NCBI RefSeq assembly: GCF_010548305.1
Contig: NZ_JAAGLV010000001.1
Location: 868,001 to 932,000 of the forward strand
DNA: 64,000 nucleotides
Direction of reading: 5' to 3'
DNA from: Streptomyces sp. SID13031
GTDB lineage: Bacteria; Actinomycetota; Actinomycetes; Propionibacteriales; Kribbellaceae
Part shown: in pieces, positions 1 through 8,155 of the stretch
Numbering within the stretch: position 1 is the first letter of the stretch
Layout: the number at the start of each line of letters is the position of its first letter
Made by a program: the position numbers and the translations under genes
The notes under the pieces: model-generated
Told to the model about the DNA's origin: nothing
The model's database searches: none
Seen by the model: only the letters and a program-made list of their open reading frames with translations

Positions 1-1
1 C

Positions 2-352
2 GACGCTCAGGATGTCGTCGAGGTGGCTGCCGTCGCGCTGACCGGGGTCGGGCACTTCGGTCAGGTGTACGAACTGACCGGGCCGGATTCGCTCACCTTC
101 GCCGAGGCTGTCCGGATGATGTCGGTGGCGAGCGGGCGGCCGATCGAGTATGTCGAGGTGCCCGCCACGGAGTACGAGGCGGGGTTGCTCGCCGAGGGCT
201 ATCCGGCCGAGGTCGCGGAGGAGCTGGGGGCGCTGTTCGAGGTGATGCGGGCGGGCCTCATCACCGAGCCCACCGACACCGTGGCGAAGCTGTTGAACCG
301 GCCCGCGACCAGCTTCGCCGAGTACGTCGCACGAGCTTGGCAGCGGCCATAG
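2..352 (+). CDS. NmrA-like NAD(P)-binding protein, C-terminal part (5' end outside window)
   Basis: The reading frame is open from the first bases, so only the last 116 or so codons are present. The segment around YELTGPDSLTFAEAV, followed by an alpha-helical tail ending AEYVARAW, is typical of the C-terminal half of NmrA/atypical SDR proteins, where it forms part of the substrate pocket. The Rossmann NAD(P) site would lie upstream of the window. The substrate cannot be told. An internal GTG at 23 is not a credible start because homologous sequence runs through it. Confidence 0.7.
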   Translation, partial: DAQDVVEVAAVALTGVGHFGQVYELTGPDSLTFAEAVRMMSVASGRPIEYVEVPATEYEAGLLAEGYPAEVAEELGALFEVMRAGLITEPTDTVAKLLNRPATSFAEYVARAWQRP

Positions 353-422
353 CGCAGATCGGCCGGAATTGCGCGCCGGATCGGGGAGTGAGCCAGGTCG
401 TGTCGCGAATTCGCTGACTAGA

Positions 423-428
423 TAGGCT
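423..428 (+). promoter_or_regulatory. -10 box TAGGCT of mshC
   Basis: TAGGCT ends 7 nt before the mshC ATG and no Shine-Dalgarno sequence is visible, so the transcript probably starts at or within a base or two of the start codon. Confidence 0.55.
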
Positions 429-435
429 CCGTCCT

Positions 436-1656
436 ATGCAGGCGTGGACGAAACCAGAAATCCCGGTCGTACCCGGGCCGGCCCGGCGTCTTCGCCTCTA
501 CGACACCGCTTCGGCGGGGCCGGTGGAGGTGCCGCCGGACAGCGACGGGGTGGCGCGGATCTACGTGTGCGGGATCACGCCGTACGACGCGACCCATATG
601 GGGCACGCTGCGACGTACGTCACATTCGACCTGATCAACCGGCTGTGGCGTGACGCCGGGTACGACGTGCACTACACGCAGAACATCACCGACGTGGACG
701 ACCCACTGCTCGAGCGTGCGACCGCGACCGGGGTCGACTGGACCGATCTGGCGCAGACCGAGATCCAGTTGTTCCGCGACGACATGACCGCGCTGCGGGT
801 GATCCCGCCGCAGAACTACATCGGCGTGGTCGAGTCGATCGACCTGGTCACGAGCGCGATCGAGGACCTCCAGCGGGCCGGCGCGGTGTACTCCGTCGAC
901 GACGACCTGTACTTCGCTGTGAAGGCCGACCCGGCGTTCGGTGGCGTGTCCGGCTACACCGTCGAGACGATGCGCGCGCTGTTCGCGGAGCGTGGTGGCG
1001 ACCCGGATCGAGAGGGCAAGCGCGACCCGCTGGACAGCCTGCTCTGGCGGGCCGAGCGGCCGGGCGAGCCGGCCTGGGAGTCGCCGTTCGGGCGGGGCCG
1101 GCCGGGCTGGCACGTGGAGTGCTCGGCGATCGCGCTGAAGCACCTCGGGATGACTTTCGACGTGCAGGGTGGCGGCAGCGACCTGATCTTCCCGCACCAC
1201 GAGATGTCGGCCAGTGGCGCGCAGGTGGCGACCGGCGAGCACCCGTTCGCGCGGGCCTACGTGCACCAGGCGATGGTCGGGCTGGACGGCGAGAAGATGT
1301 CCAAGTCCAAGGGCAACCTGGTGCTCGTCTCCAAGGAGCGACTGGCCGGTACCGACCCGATGGCGATCCGGCTTGCGCTGTTGGCACATCACTACCGCAC
1401 CGACTGGTTCTGGACCGACACCGACTTGTCGGCGGCGCAGGAGCGGCTGGACGTCTGGCGAGGCGCGATCGGCCGGGGGACTGGGCCCGATGGCGCCGCA
1501 GCGGTCGATGCGGTGCGCGCCGCTCTGACGAACGACCTGGACACGGCATCGGCACTCGCCGCAGTCGACCTCTGGGCCGAAACGAACGGCGACGACCCGG
1601 CGGCTTCTGCCCTGGTGGCCCAGGCCGTCGACGCACTACTCGGCATCCAGCTCTAG
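436..1656 (+). CDS. mshC: L-cysteine:1D-myo-inositol 2-amino-2-deoxy-alpha-D-glucopyranoside ligase
   Basis: MshC joins cysteine to GlcN-inositol with ATP, the penultimate step of mycothiol synthesis, in the cytoplasm. The 406-residue protein is a class I cysteinyl-tRNA synthetase paralogue. Visible features are the zinc ligand Cys45 in CGITPYD, the HIGH-type motif HMGH at 54-57, the second zinc-site region WHVECS near 225-230, PHHEMS, and KMSKS at 287-291. It lacks the long tRNA-binding C-terminus of CysS, as expected for MshC. The ATG at 436 follows a TAGGCT -10 box by 7 nt. Mycothiol marks the host as an actinobacterium. The next genes are convergent, with a hairpin at 1686-1714 between. 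Confidence 0.96.
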   Translation: MQAWTKPEIPVVPGPARRLRLYDTASAGPVEVPPDSDGVARIYVCGITPYDATHMGHAATYVTFDLINRLWRDAGYDVHYTQNITDVDDPLLERATATGVDWTDLAQTEIQLFRDDMTALRVIPPQNYIGVVESIDLVTSAIEDLQRAGAVYSVDDDLYFAVKADPAFGGVSGYTVETMRALFAERGGDPDREGKRDPLDSLLWRAERPGEPAWESPFGRGRPGWHVECSAIALKHLGMTFDVQGGGSDLIFPHHEMSASGAQVATGEHPFARAYVHQAMVGLDGEKMSKSKGNLVLVSKERLAGTDPMAIRLALLAHHYRTDWFWTDTDLSAAQERLDVWRGAIGRGTGPDGAAAVDAVRAALTNDLDTASALAAVDLWAETNGDDPAASALVAQAVDALLGIQL

Positions 1657-1685
1657 CCCGTACGCCCTACTGCCGCAGCAGCGCC

Positions 1686-1714
1686 GGGCAGGCCCAGATC
1701 TGGTGGGCTTGCCC
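1686..1714. terminator. Hairpin between convergent mshC and the secreted-protein gene
   Basis: Arms GGGCAGGCCCA (1686-1696) and TGGGCTTGCCC (1704-1714) pair over 11 bp with one G-T wobble and a 7-nt loop. It sits between two converging genes and could serve both. No T-tract follows. Confidence 0.6.
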
Positions 1715-1728
1715 CATGGTGGCGTGGG

Positions 1729-2622
1729 TCAGCCGGTGACCGGGTGGTGGGTTTTGACGGGGGTTGGGACCGGGGCGGCGGGGGCTTGGTCGGCGGGCGG
1801 GGCCGGCAGCGTGGTGGTCGGGCGGGTCGGCTTCGGGGTTGGCTTGGCTGCGGGTTTGGCGCAGGTTGCCGAGGCCAGGCGGATTACTTCGGTGCCGCCG
1901 CCGAGGTTGATCGTCAGGCCGGTGATGGTGAAGGAGCCGTCCGAGTGCTTGGCCTGCTCGTTGACGGTGATCGTCGCCAGGGGAGCGGCCGGGATCGTCG
2001 CACTCTTCTTCACGGTCGGTACTGCGATCCGCTGGCCCAGCAGGGTCAGTGCGCCGATGTCGACGCCGCCGGTGTCACCGGAGCACCAGACGTTGACGCC
2101 CTCGATGCCGAGCAGCGAACTCGGCGGTGTGAGCAGCAGCTTGCACAGGTCCGGCAGGTTCTTGACCGGCAGGTCGATCGTGCTGAGGTCCGGCAGCGGG
2201 ATGCCGAGGTCGGGCAGCGGCAGCTTCGGGATCGGCAGGTCGTCGGCGCCGGTCGCGGGCAGCGTGTCGCAGCTCTTCTTCAGGTCAGGCGGCAGCTTGA
2301 TCTGGCTGAGGATGTCCGGCCCGATGGTGATGTCGAACAGCTCGACCGAGGCGGCGTCGTTGCCCGCCGTCGCCGTCCCGGCGCGCACGGAGATCAGTGG
2401 GTTCTTCGGCAGTTCGAGCGCGGAGGTGCTGTGCCGCTTGCCGTCGAGGGACTCCGCGTACGGCGTCCTCGCGACCGGCACCTGTCCTTCGGCGCTGATC
2501 GCGTACGCCGAGGATGCCCGCGCGGCCGCGTTGCCCACCGGGGCACTGGCGACGAGCGTGAACGCCACGACACCGGTCACGGCCGCGAACGTCGTGATGG
2601 TCGGTACCAGCTGTCGTCGCAT
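1729..2622 (-). CDS. Secreted protein, possibly choice-of-anchor P family
   Basis: The 297-residue protein has an N-terminal export signal (MRRQ followed by a hydrophobic stretch to about residue 28, then ASAPVGNAAARA) and a Thr/Pro-rich C-terminal tail of about 45 residues. The middle begins SSAYAISAEGQVPV, resembling actinobacterial choice-of-anchor P proteins, with four cysteines that could form disulfides. It is probably exported and held by, or exposed at, the cell wall. I chose the ATG at 2622 because AAAGTGGGG lies at ribosome-binding distance; a GTG four codons upstream (2634) is the alternative. It lies 25 nt after the L,D-transpeptidase gene on the same strand, so co-expression is likely. 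Function unknown. Confidence 0.6.
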   Translation of the reverse strand: MRRQLVPTITTFAAVTGVVAFTLVASAPVGNAAARASSAYAISAEGQVPVARTPYAESLDGKRHSTSALELPKNPLISVRAGTATAGNDAASVELFDITIGPDILSQIKLPPDLKKSCDTLPATGADDLPIPKLPLPDLGIPLPDLSTIDLPVKNLPDLCKLLLTPPSSLLGIEGVNVWCSGDTGGVDIGALTLLGQRIAVPTVKKSATIPAAPLATITVNEQAKHSDGSFTITGLTINLGGGTEVIRLASATCAKPAAKPTPKPTRPTTTLPAPPADQAPAAPVPTPVKTHHPVTG

Positions 2623-2647
2623 CGAGATCCCCACTTTCCGAAGGCGT

Positions 2648-3433
2648 CTACTTGCTGTCGATCAGGACGAGGGTCCCGAGCGGAACCTGCTGGAGCTTGC
2701 CGAGAGCGGTCTTCGGCACCCGGACGCAACCGGCGCTGATCGCCGCCCCGAACACGTCCGGGCTAGGCCAGCCGTGAATCGCGACCGTACCAGGACCGCC
2801 ACCGAACGTGTCGAGAGTGGGACTGTGTGCACCCAACGGCAGCACGATCGGCGACGCGGACCGCTTGGTGTCGACGATGGAGCCGAGCAGGAAGGTGCGT
2901 CCGGGTGGCGTCGGCGTCTTCTTCGCGCCGACACCGGCCTTCCAGCTGCCCAGGCTCTTGCCTTGCTCGAACAGCTCGATCGTCCGCGATCCGGTGTGCA
3001 CCCGGATCAGGTACGACGAGGACGCGCGATCCAGGTCCTCATCGCGCATCCAGCCCGTCGAGCGGTTCGGTTTCGACGGCAGCAGCACCCGCAGCCAGCC
3101 GTCGGATTGCTCGACGACGGGCAACCAGGTCGGCCCGAACTGGGTCGGTCCGATCTTGGCGAACGGTTCCGCATCCGGCGCGGAGTACAGGGCGGTCTGG
3201 GTGCGCGGGTGCACGACCAGACCGCCGGTCAGGGCGAACGGCTCGGGGTCGAGCGGCGCGGTGGTGATGGTGGTCTGCGTCGACGAGCCCTTCAGCGCGG
3301 TGAGGTCGACGGCGGCCTCGGCGTGCTTGCGGTTGCCGAGGATGCCGACGACCGCGACGGCGCCGAGTACCAGGAGCACGGCCAGTGCCCCGATCGACCC
3401 GCCACCGCGCTCGTCCGCGCGTACCTTGCGCAT
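2648..3433 (-). CDS. L,D-transpeptidase (YkuD domain), membrane-anchored
   Basis: The 261-residue protein has a short basic N-terminus, one membrane segment at about 12-32, a linker, an SH3-like middle region (about 60-135) and a C-terminal YkuD catalytic domain. The active-site signature is visible as HGWPSPD followed by SAGCVRV, giving the conserved histidine and nucleophilic cysteine. Enzymes of this family form 3-3 peptidoglycan cross-links or attach proteins to the wall outside the membrane. The usual SHGC motif reads SAGC here. GGGGAG precedes the ATG at 3433. It probably shares a transcript with the secreted protein downstream. Confidence 0.9.
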   Translation of the reverse strand: MRKVRADERGGGSIGALAVLLVLGAVAVVGILGNRKHAEAAVDLTALKGSSTQTTITTAPLDPEPFALTGGLVVHPRTQTALYSAPDAEPFAKIGPTQFGPTWLPVVEQSDGWLRVLLPSKPNRSTGWMRDEDLDRASSSYLIRVHTGSRTIELFEQGKSLGSWKAGVGAKKTPTPPGRTFLLGSIVDTKRSASPIVLPLGAHSPTLDTFGGGPGTVAIHGWPSPDVFGAAISAGCVRVPKTALGKLQQVPLGTLVLIDSK

Positions 3434-3522
3434 GCCAACTCCCCGTTTGCCAGCGTCCCGGACGACAATAGAACGCTTGAAGCGAAGAGGCTACTCCTCA
3501 GTACAGTCTCTTGAAGGCGCGG

Positions 3523-4368
3523 CTATTCGGGCCGGTCCGTGTTGCGCCGGCGCAGGTAGCGCTCGAACTCGGCGGCGATCGCGTCCCCACTGGCCTCGGG
3601 CAGGTCGGTGGTGTCGCGCTGCTCCTCGAGGGACGCGACGTACTCCGCGACCTCCGGATCCTCTTCGCTCAGCTCGTCCGCGCCGCGCTGCCAGGCGCGC
3701 GCCAGCTCGGGCAGGTCGCCCTCGGGGATCGGCAGGTCCAGCAACGCCTCGATCTTGCTGAGCAGGGCCAGCGACGCCTTCGGGCACGGCGTCCCCGCGA
3801 TGTAGTGCGGGATCGCCGACCAGATCGACACGGCCGGTACGCCGAGGCTGGTGCACAGGTCGGCGAAGACGCCGGTGATACCGGTCGGGCCCTCGTAGCT
3901 CGACGGCTCGAGGCTCCACGACGCGGTCAGTTCGGGGTCGGACGACGACGCGGTGACCGGGATCGGCCGCGTGTGCGGCGAGTCGGCCAGCAGTGCGCCG
4001 AGAACGACGATCAGCTGCGCGTTCGACTCGTCGACCACTTCGAGTAGTTCGCGGCAGAAGCCGCGCCAGCGCATATTCGGCTCGATGCCGCGGATCAGCA
4101 GTACGTCGCGGCCGGTGTCGTCCGGACGCGCCAGGTAGATCCGGGTGGTCGGCCAGGTCAGCCGCCGGACGCCCTCGTCGTCGAACTCGACCTCGGGCCG
4201 CTTCACCTGGAAGTCGTAGTAGTCCTCGGGGTCGATCGCGAGGACGAGCTCGGCGTCCCACTCCTCGATCAGATGATCGACCGCTCCGGTGGCCGCCTCG
4301 GCCGCGTCGTTCCAGCCTTCGAACGCGGCGATCACGACCGGATCCCTCAGGTTCGCGAGATCTGCCAC
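3523..4368 (-). CDS. PAC2 family protein
   Basis: The 281-residue protein belongs to the PAC2 family, related to proteasome assembly chaperone 2. Recognisable segments are AAFEGWNDAAEAAT near the N-terminus, EDYYDFQVKRP, the strand LIRGIEPNMRW and SIWSAIPHYI. In actinobacteria PAC2 genes are often found near proteasome genes and mshC, and the cytoplasmic role is not settled. The start is the GTG at 4368; an ATG 10 nt upstream is in another frame. The gene is divergent from the HAD phosphatase gene. The Pup-proteasome genes lie more than 30 kb away in this window. Confidence 0.88.
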   Translation of the reverse strand: MADLANLRDPVVIAAFEGWNDAAEAATGAVDHLIEEWDAELVLAIDPEDYYDFQVKRPEVEFDDEGVRRLTWPTTRIYLARPDDTGRDVLLIRGIEPNMRWRGFCRELLEVVDESNAQLIVVLGALLADSPHTRPIPVTASSSDPELTASWSLEPSSYEGPTGITGVFADLCTSLGVPAVSIWSAIPHYIAGTPCPKASLALLSKIEALLDLPIPEGDLPELARAWQRGADELSEEDPEVAEYVASLEEQRDTTDLPEASGDAIAAEFERYLRRRNTDRPE

Positions 4369-4543
4369 TCGCCATCCCCCGTCCTAGTCGTCTGTTGTGC
4401 CCTGCCGATGTGCCCTGCCGACTTCATCTGTTCTGCCCATCATGTGCCCGTGATGTGCGCAGCCGGACTGCCCAGCCTACGTGCAACGCGCGCCCGGCGG
4501 CGCGCGTTTCACAGCCAGCGGAAAGGGTGTCGGACGCGGTCCG

Positions 4544-4549
4544 TAGGAT
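4544..4549 (+). promoter_or_regulatory. -10 box TAGGAT of the HAD phosphatase gene
   Basis: TAGGAT lies 7 nt before the ATG at 4557, with no ribosome-binding site between. This supports the short form of the gene rather than the open frame that extends upstream. Confidence 0.5.
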
Positions 4550-4556
4550 CAAGCCC

Positions 4557-5207
4557 ATGACCCTCCAAGCGGTGCTCTGGGACATGGATGGCACGTTGGT
4601 CGACTCGGAGCCCGTCTGGGTGCGGGTCCAGATCGCCGTGCTCGCCGAGCTGGGTGCGACCTGGACGGCCGAGGACAGCATGACGCTGGTCGGCAGCGAC
4701 CTCGCCGATGCGCTGAAGGTGTGGATGGCGCAACTGCCCGCCGGCACGATCGAGTCCGACGAGCTGGCCGAGCGGATCTACGGCGAGGTGGTCCGCACGC
4801 TGAAAGAAGGCGTCGTCCTTCGTCCCGGCGCGCTCGAGCTGCTGACCGGGCTGAAAGCGGCCGGCATTCCGTGCGCGCTCGTGTCGGCGTCGTACCGGCT
4901 GATGATCGAGACCGTGCTGTCGCACCTGCCGCCGGATCTGTTCGACGTGATCGTGGCCGGCGACGAGGTCCGCAACGGCAAACCGCATCCGGAGCCGTAC
5001 CTGACGGCCGCCGCCGAGCTCGGTGTCGATCCCGCCGACTGCGTGGTGATCGAGGACTCGCCGGGCGGTACCCGCTCCGGTACCGCGGCGGGTGCTTTCG
5101 TGGTCGCCGTGCCGCAGTGGGTGACGATCCCGGAGGCGCCGCGCCGGCTGGTGCTGGAGTCACTGGAATCACTCAGCCCGGATGCGCTGCGCGACTTGCT
5201 CCGCTGA
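4557..5207 (+). CDS. HAD superfamily phosphatase, subfamily IA
   Basis: The 216-residue protein resembles beta-phosphoglucomutase/phosphoglycolate phosphatase-type HAD enzymes. Motif I is DMDGTLVDSEP (catalytic Asp9 and Asp11), followed by a helical cap domain of the C1 type (about 17-85), motif II in ALVSAS, motif III at the lysine of NGKPHPEPY and motif IV in VVIEDSPGGT. It should act on a small phosphorylated metabolite in the cytoplasm; the substrate cannot be read from sequence. The open frame continues far upstream but opposite the PAC2 gene, so the ATG at 4557 is the start. The next gene begins 40 nt downstream. Confidence 0.9.
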   Translation: MTLQAVLWDMDGTLVDSEPVWVRVQIAVLAELGATWTAEDSMTLVGSDLADALKVWMAQLPAGTIESDELAERIYGEVVRTLKEGVVLRPGALELLTGLKAAGIPCALVSASYRLMIETVLSHLPPDLFDVIVAGDEVRNGKPHPEPYLTAAAELGVDPADCVVIEDSPGGTRSGTAAGAFVVAVPQWVTIPEAPRRLVLESLESLSPDALRDLLR

Positions 5208-5247
5208 GGAGCTACCTTCTTCAAGTGCTGATGGGGGTGAGGTCGAG

Positions 5248-6819
5248 ATGGTGACTGTGCTGAATCGTCGTGCCGTGTGGCTGGCGGCGGCCGGCCTGCT
5301 GGCGGGTTCGCTCGCCGCCTGCGGCAAGCCGAACGGCGACCACCCGAACCAAGGTGGCGCGACGCCGAAGGAAATGGTCATCAAGGTCGCGACGGCCGAC
5401 TCGGTCAGCTCGCTCGACCCGGCCGGACCGTACGAGATCGGCTCCCGCACGCTGCAAGCCAACCTGTTCCAGACGCTGCTGACGATCCTGCCCGGCAAGC
5501 CGACGCCGGTGCCGGACGCCGCCGACTGCCAGTACGACGCGCCGACGACGTACACCTGCAGCCTGAAGAACGAGCTGACCTTCCCGAACGGGCACGAGCT
5601 CACCTCCTCGGACGTGAAGTTCAGCTTCGACCGGATGCTCCGGCTGAAAACGCCGGGTGGCCCGGCCGGCCTGTTCACGTCGCTGGCCTCGGTGACCACG
5701 CCGGACAAGCTGACTGCGGTCTTCACGCTGAAGAAGCCGGACGCGCGGCTGCCCTATCTGCTGACCACCACGGCCGCGTCGATCGTCGACGAGCAGTTCT
5801 ATCCGGCGAACAAGCTGCTCAGTGACAACGCGATGGGCAGTGGGTCCTATCAGCTGAAGTCGTACCAGGCCGGATCGTCGGCGGTGCTCGGAAAGTTCAA
5901 GGGCTACCGCGGACCACGCGCGGCCCAGAACGACACCGTCGAGGTCAGCCTGCTGCCCGACGCGGCGTCGCTGACGCAGGCGCTGACCAGCGGCAAGGCC
6001 GACGTCGGGGTGCACGGGTTCGGGCCGGGGACGCTGGCCAAGCTGCGGGCCGGCGGCGAGCTGCAGGTGGTCGAGGGCGGTTCGGCCGAGATCCGGTTCT
6101 TCGCCTTCCACATGGGGTCGCTCGTCTCGCGCAAGCCCGCGGTGCGGCAGGCCGTGGCTCAGCTCATCGACCGGCCGGCCATCGCGAAGAAGGCGTACGA
6201 CGATCACGTGACGCCGCTGTACTCCGTGGTGCCACCCGGGTTCTCCGGGCAGGTGGACGCGTTCCGGACGCAGTACAAGGATCCGAACAAGACGGCCGCG
6301 GCGGCGATCCTGCGCGCGGCCGGGATCATCACACCGGTGACGCTGAACGTCGGCTGGACGCCGGTCCAGTACGGTGCGGGCGCGAAGGCCGAGGTGCTGG
6401 AGCTGAAGCGGCAACTGGAGGCCTCGGGGCTGTTCAAGGTGGTTCTGCGCAGCGCGGACTGGCCGAAGTACCAGCAGTTGGCGGAGGCCGGGGCTTACGA
6501 CCTCTACTACGCGGGTCTCTTCCCGGACTACCTGGACAGCGGTGACTATCTGCAGCCCTTCGTCCGCGATGGCGGTCTGTTCCAGAACGGCTGGCGCAAC
6601 TCGGCGGCGAACCGGCTGATGGACACCGAGATCGCCGAGCAGAATCAGCTCGAACGCGAAGCGTCACTGACCGACCTGCAGAATCTGCTGGCCCAGGAGG
6701 CTCCGGTGATCCCCAGTTGGCAGGGCCGGCTGACGGTGGTCGCGGGCAAGGGGGTCGAGAACGTCGACAAGACGCTCGATCCGCTGTCTTTCATCTACTT
6801 CGCGCCGTTACGCAAGTAG
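5248..6819 (+). CDS. ABC transporter substrate-binding lipoprotein (peptide/nickel class), first copy
   Basis: This 523-residue protein is an SBP_bac_5-type extracellular binding protein. The signal peptide has a hydrophobic core WLAAAGLLAGSLAA and a lipobox ending at Cys25, so it should be membrane-tethered. The mature part shows the family pattern SLDPAGPYE, FPNGHELTSSDVKFSFDRM and repeated tyrosine/tryptophan-rich ligand-site segments. It precedes the permease gene at 7072 by 250 nt and is separated from it by a hairpin, so it may be transcribed partly on its own. The ATG at 5248 follows GGGGGTGAGG. A second, more distant binding protein lies within the same cluster (8156-9913). Confidence 0.88.
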   Translation: MVTVLNRRAVWLAAAGLLAGSLAACGKPNGDHPNQGGATPKEMVIKVATADSVSSLDPAGPYEIGSRTLQANLFQTLLTILPGKPTPVPDAADCQYDAPTTYTCSLKNELTFPNGHELTSSDVKFSFDRMLRLKTPGGPAGLFTSLASVTTPDKLTAVFTLKKPDARLPYLLTTTAASIVDEQFYPANKLLSDNAMGSGSYQLKSYQAGSSAVLGKFKGYRGPRAAQNDTVEVSLLPDAASLTQALTSGKADVGVHGFGPGTLAKLRAGGELQVVEGGSAEIRFFAFHMGSLVSRKPAVRQAVAQLIDRPAIAKKAYDDHVTPLYSVVPPGFSGQVDAFRTQYKDPNKTAAAAILRAAGIITPVTLNVGWTPVQYGAGAKAEVLELKRQLEASGLFKVVLRSADWPKYQQLAEAGAYDLYYAGLFPDYLDSGDYLQPFVRDGGLFQNGWRNSAANRLMDTEIAEQNQLEREASLTDLQNLLAQEAPVIPSWQGRLTVVAGKGVENVDKTLDPLSFIYFAPLRK

Positions 6820-6820
6820 C

Positions 6821-6850
6821 CCGGCGGCGAGGCGTGGGCTGGCCCGCCGG
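6821..6850 (+). terminator. Weak hairpin after the first substrate-binding gene
   Basis: CCGGCGG (6821-6827) pairs with CCGCCGG (6844-6850) around a 16-nt loop, starting 1 nt after the stop codon. The rest of the intergenic region up to 7071 holds no other clear element; TTGACA at 7046-7051 lies too close to the next start to be its -35 with an ordinary leader. Confidence 0.35.
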
Positions 6851-7071
6851 TGTCAGTGACAGTGTGTTGCCAAGAAGTCGCCCGCGACCCTCAGTAGGTG
6901 CATGCTGTACTGCGTGTTGTCCCACGATACGGGACGATTTCCTACTCATCACGATCGGGCAACGCAGCACTTTCGGCGTTTGACTCCGGCGAGTAATGAC
7001 GGCAGGTTAAGGCGGCAGCCACCTGGATTCCGCGACTGGGATCCATTGACACAGGCAGGGGAACACGACGC

Positions 7072-8067
7072 GTGACGACACCACTCGAGGTCGAGCCCGG
7101 TTCGATGGCCGCAGATCCTGAGGCCGTCCTCAAGGGCGCCGGCAAGATCGAGGGGCGCTCGCTCGGCCAGATCGCCTGGACCCGGCTGAAGCGCGACAAG
7201 GTCGCGCTGGCCGGAGCCGTCGTGGTGATCCTGCTGATGCTGGTGGCGATCTTCGCGCCGCTGATCTGCAAGGCGATCGGTCAGTCGCCGAACCTGTACC
7301 ACCAGGACCTGATCGACACCAAGGGCGGCACGCTGGCCCCGCTCGGCAAGTTCGGCGGTATCTCCTGGGAGCACCCGATGGGGATCGAGCCGGAGAAGGG
7401 CCGCGACATCTTCTCCCGGGTCGTCTACGGCGCCCGGGTGTCGCTGCTGATCGCGTTCCTGGCCACCCTGCTGTCGGTGGCGATCGGTACCACGATGGGC
7501 ATCATCGCCGGCTTCTTCGGCGGCTGGGTGGATGCGCTGATCAGCCGGCTGATGGACATGTTCCTGGCCTTCCCGCTGATCGTCTTCGCGCTCGCGCTGG
7601 CCGGTGTGATGCCGGACGAGGCCTTCGGCCTGAAGGGCAACGCGCTGCGGATCGCCTTGCTGATCTTCCTGGTCGGCTTCTTCAACTGGCCGTACATCGG
7701 CCGGATCGTCCGCGGCCAGACGCTGTCGCTGCGCGAACGCGAGTTCGTCGACGCGGCCCGCAGCCTGGGCGCGCGCCGGCCGTACATCCTGTTCACCGAG
7801 CTGCTACCGAACCTGATCGGCCCGATCCTCGTCTACTCGACGCTGATCATCCCGACCAACATCTTGTTCGAGGCGGCGCTGTCGTTCCTCGGCGTCGGCG
7901 TGAACGCGCCGCTGGCCACCTGGGGCGGCATGCTGTCCGAGGCCGTGGCGTACTACACGATGCCGTTCTTCATGTTCTGGCCCGGGATGGCGATCTTCAT
8001 CACCGTGCTGGCTTTCAACCTGTTCGGCGACGGGCTGCGCGACGCGCTCGACCCGCGCTCCCGCTGA
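7072..8067 (+). CDS. Oligopeptide ABC transporter permease, DppC/OppC type
   Basis: The 331-residue integral membrane protein has an OppC-type N-terminal region (WTRLKRDKVALAGAVVV, first membrane segment at about 44-64), a periplasm-side loop and five further membrane segments. The cytoplasmic EAA loop that docks with the ATPase is visible as EFVDAARSLGARRPYILFTELLPN (EFVDAARSLGA portion and following helix). It would pair with the DppB-type permease encoded at 10000-11013. The GTG start at 7072 follows AGGCAGGGGA. In most dpp/opp operons the C permease follows B; here it precedes both the second binding protein and B. Confidence 0.92.
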   Translation: MTTPLEVEPGSMAADPEAVLKGAGKIEGRSLGQIAWTRLKRDKVALAGAVVVILLMLVAIFAPLICKAIGQSPNLYHQDLIDTKGGTLAPLGKFGGISWEHPMGIEPEKGRDIFSRVVYGARVSLLIAFLATLLSVAIGTTMGIIAGFFGGWVDALISRLMDMFLAFPLIVFALALAGVMPDEAFGLKGNALRIALLIFLVGFFNWPYIGRIVRGQTLSLREREFVDAARSLGARRPYILFTELLPNLIGPILVYSTLIIPTNILFEAALSFLGVGVNAPLATWGGMLSEAVAYYTMPFFMFWPGMAIFITVLAFNLFGDGLRDALDPRSR

Positions 8068-8155
8068 ACCAGACGCACCGACCGAACGACCAATTAGCTC
8101 CCGGCAGTCTCGCCGAGGCTGAGTAGAAGATGGAAGAAGGGGTGGATCGGAAACG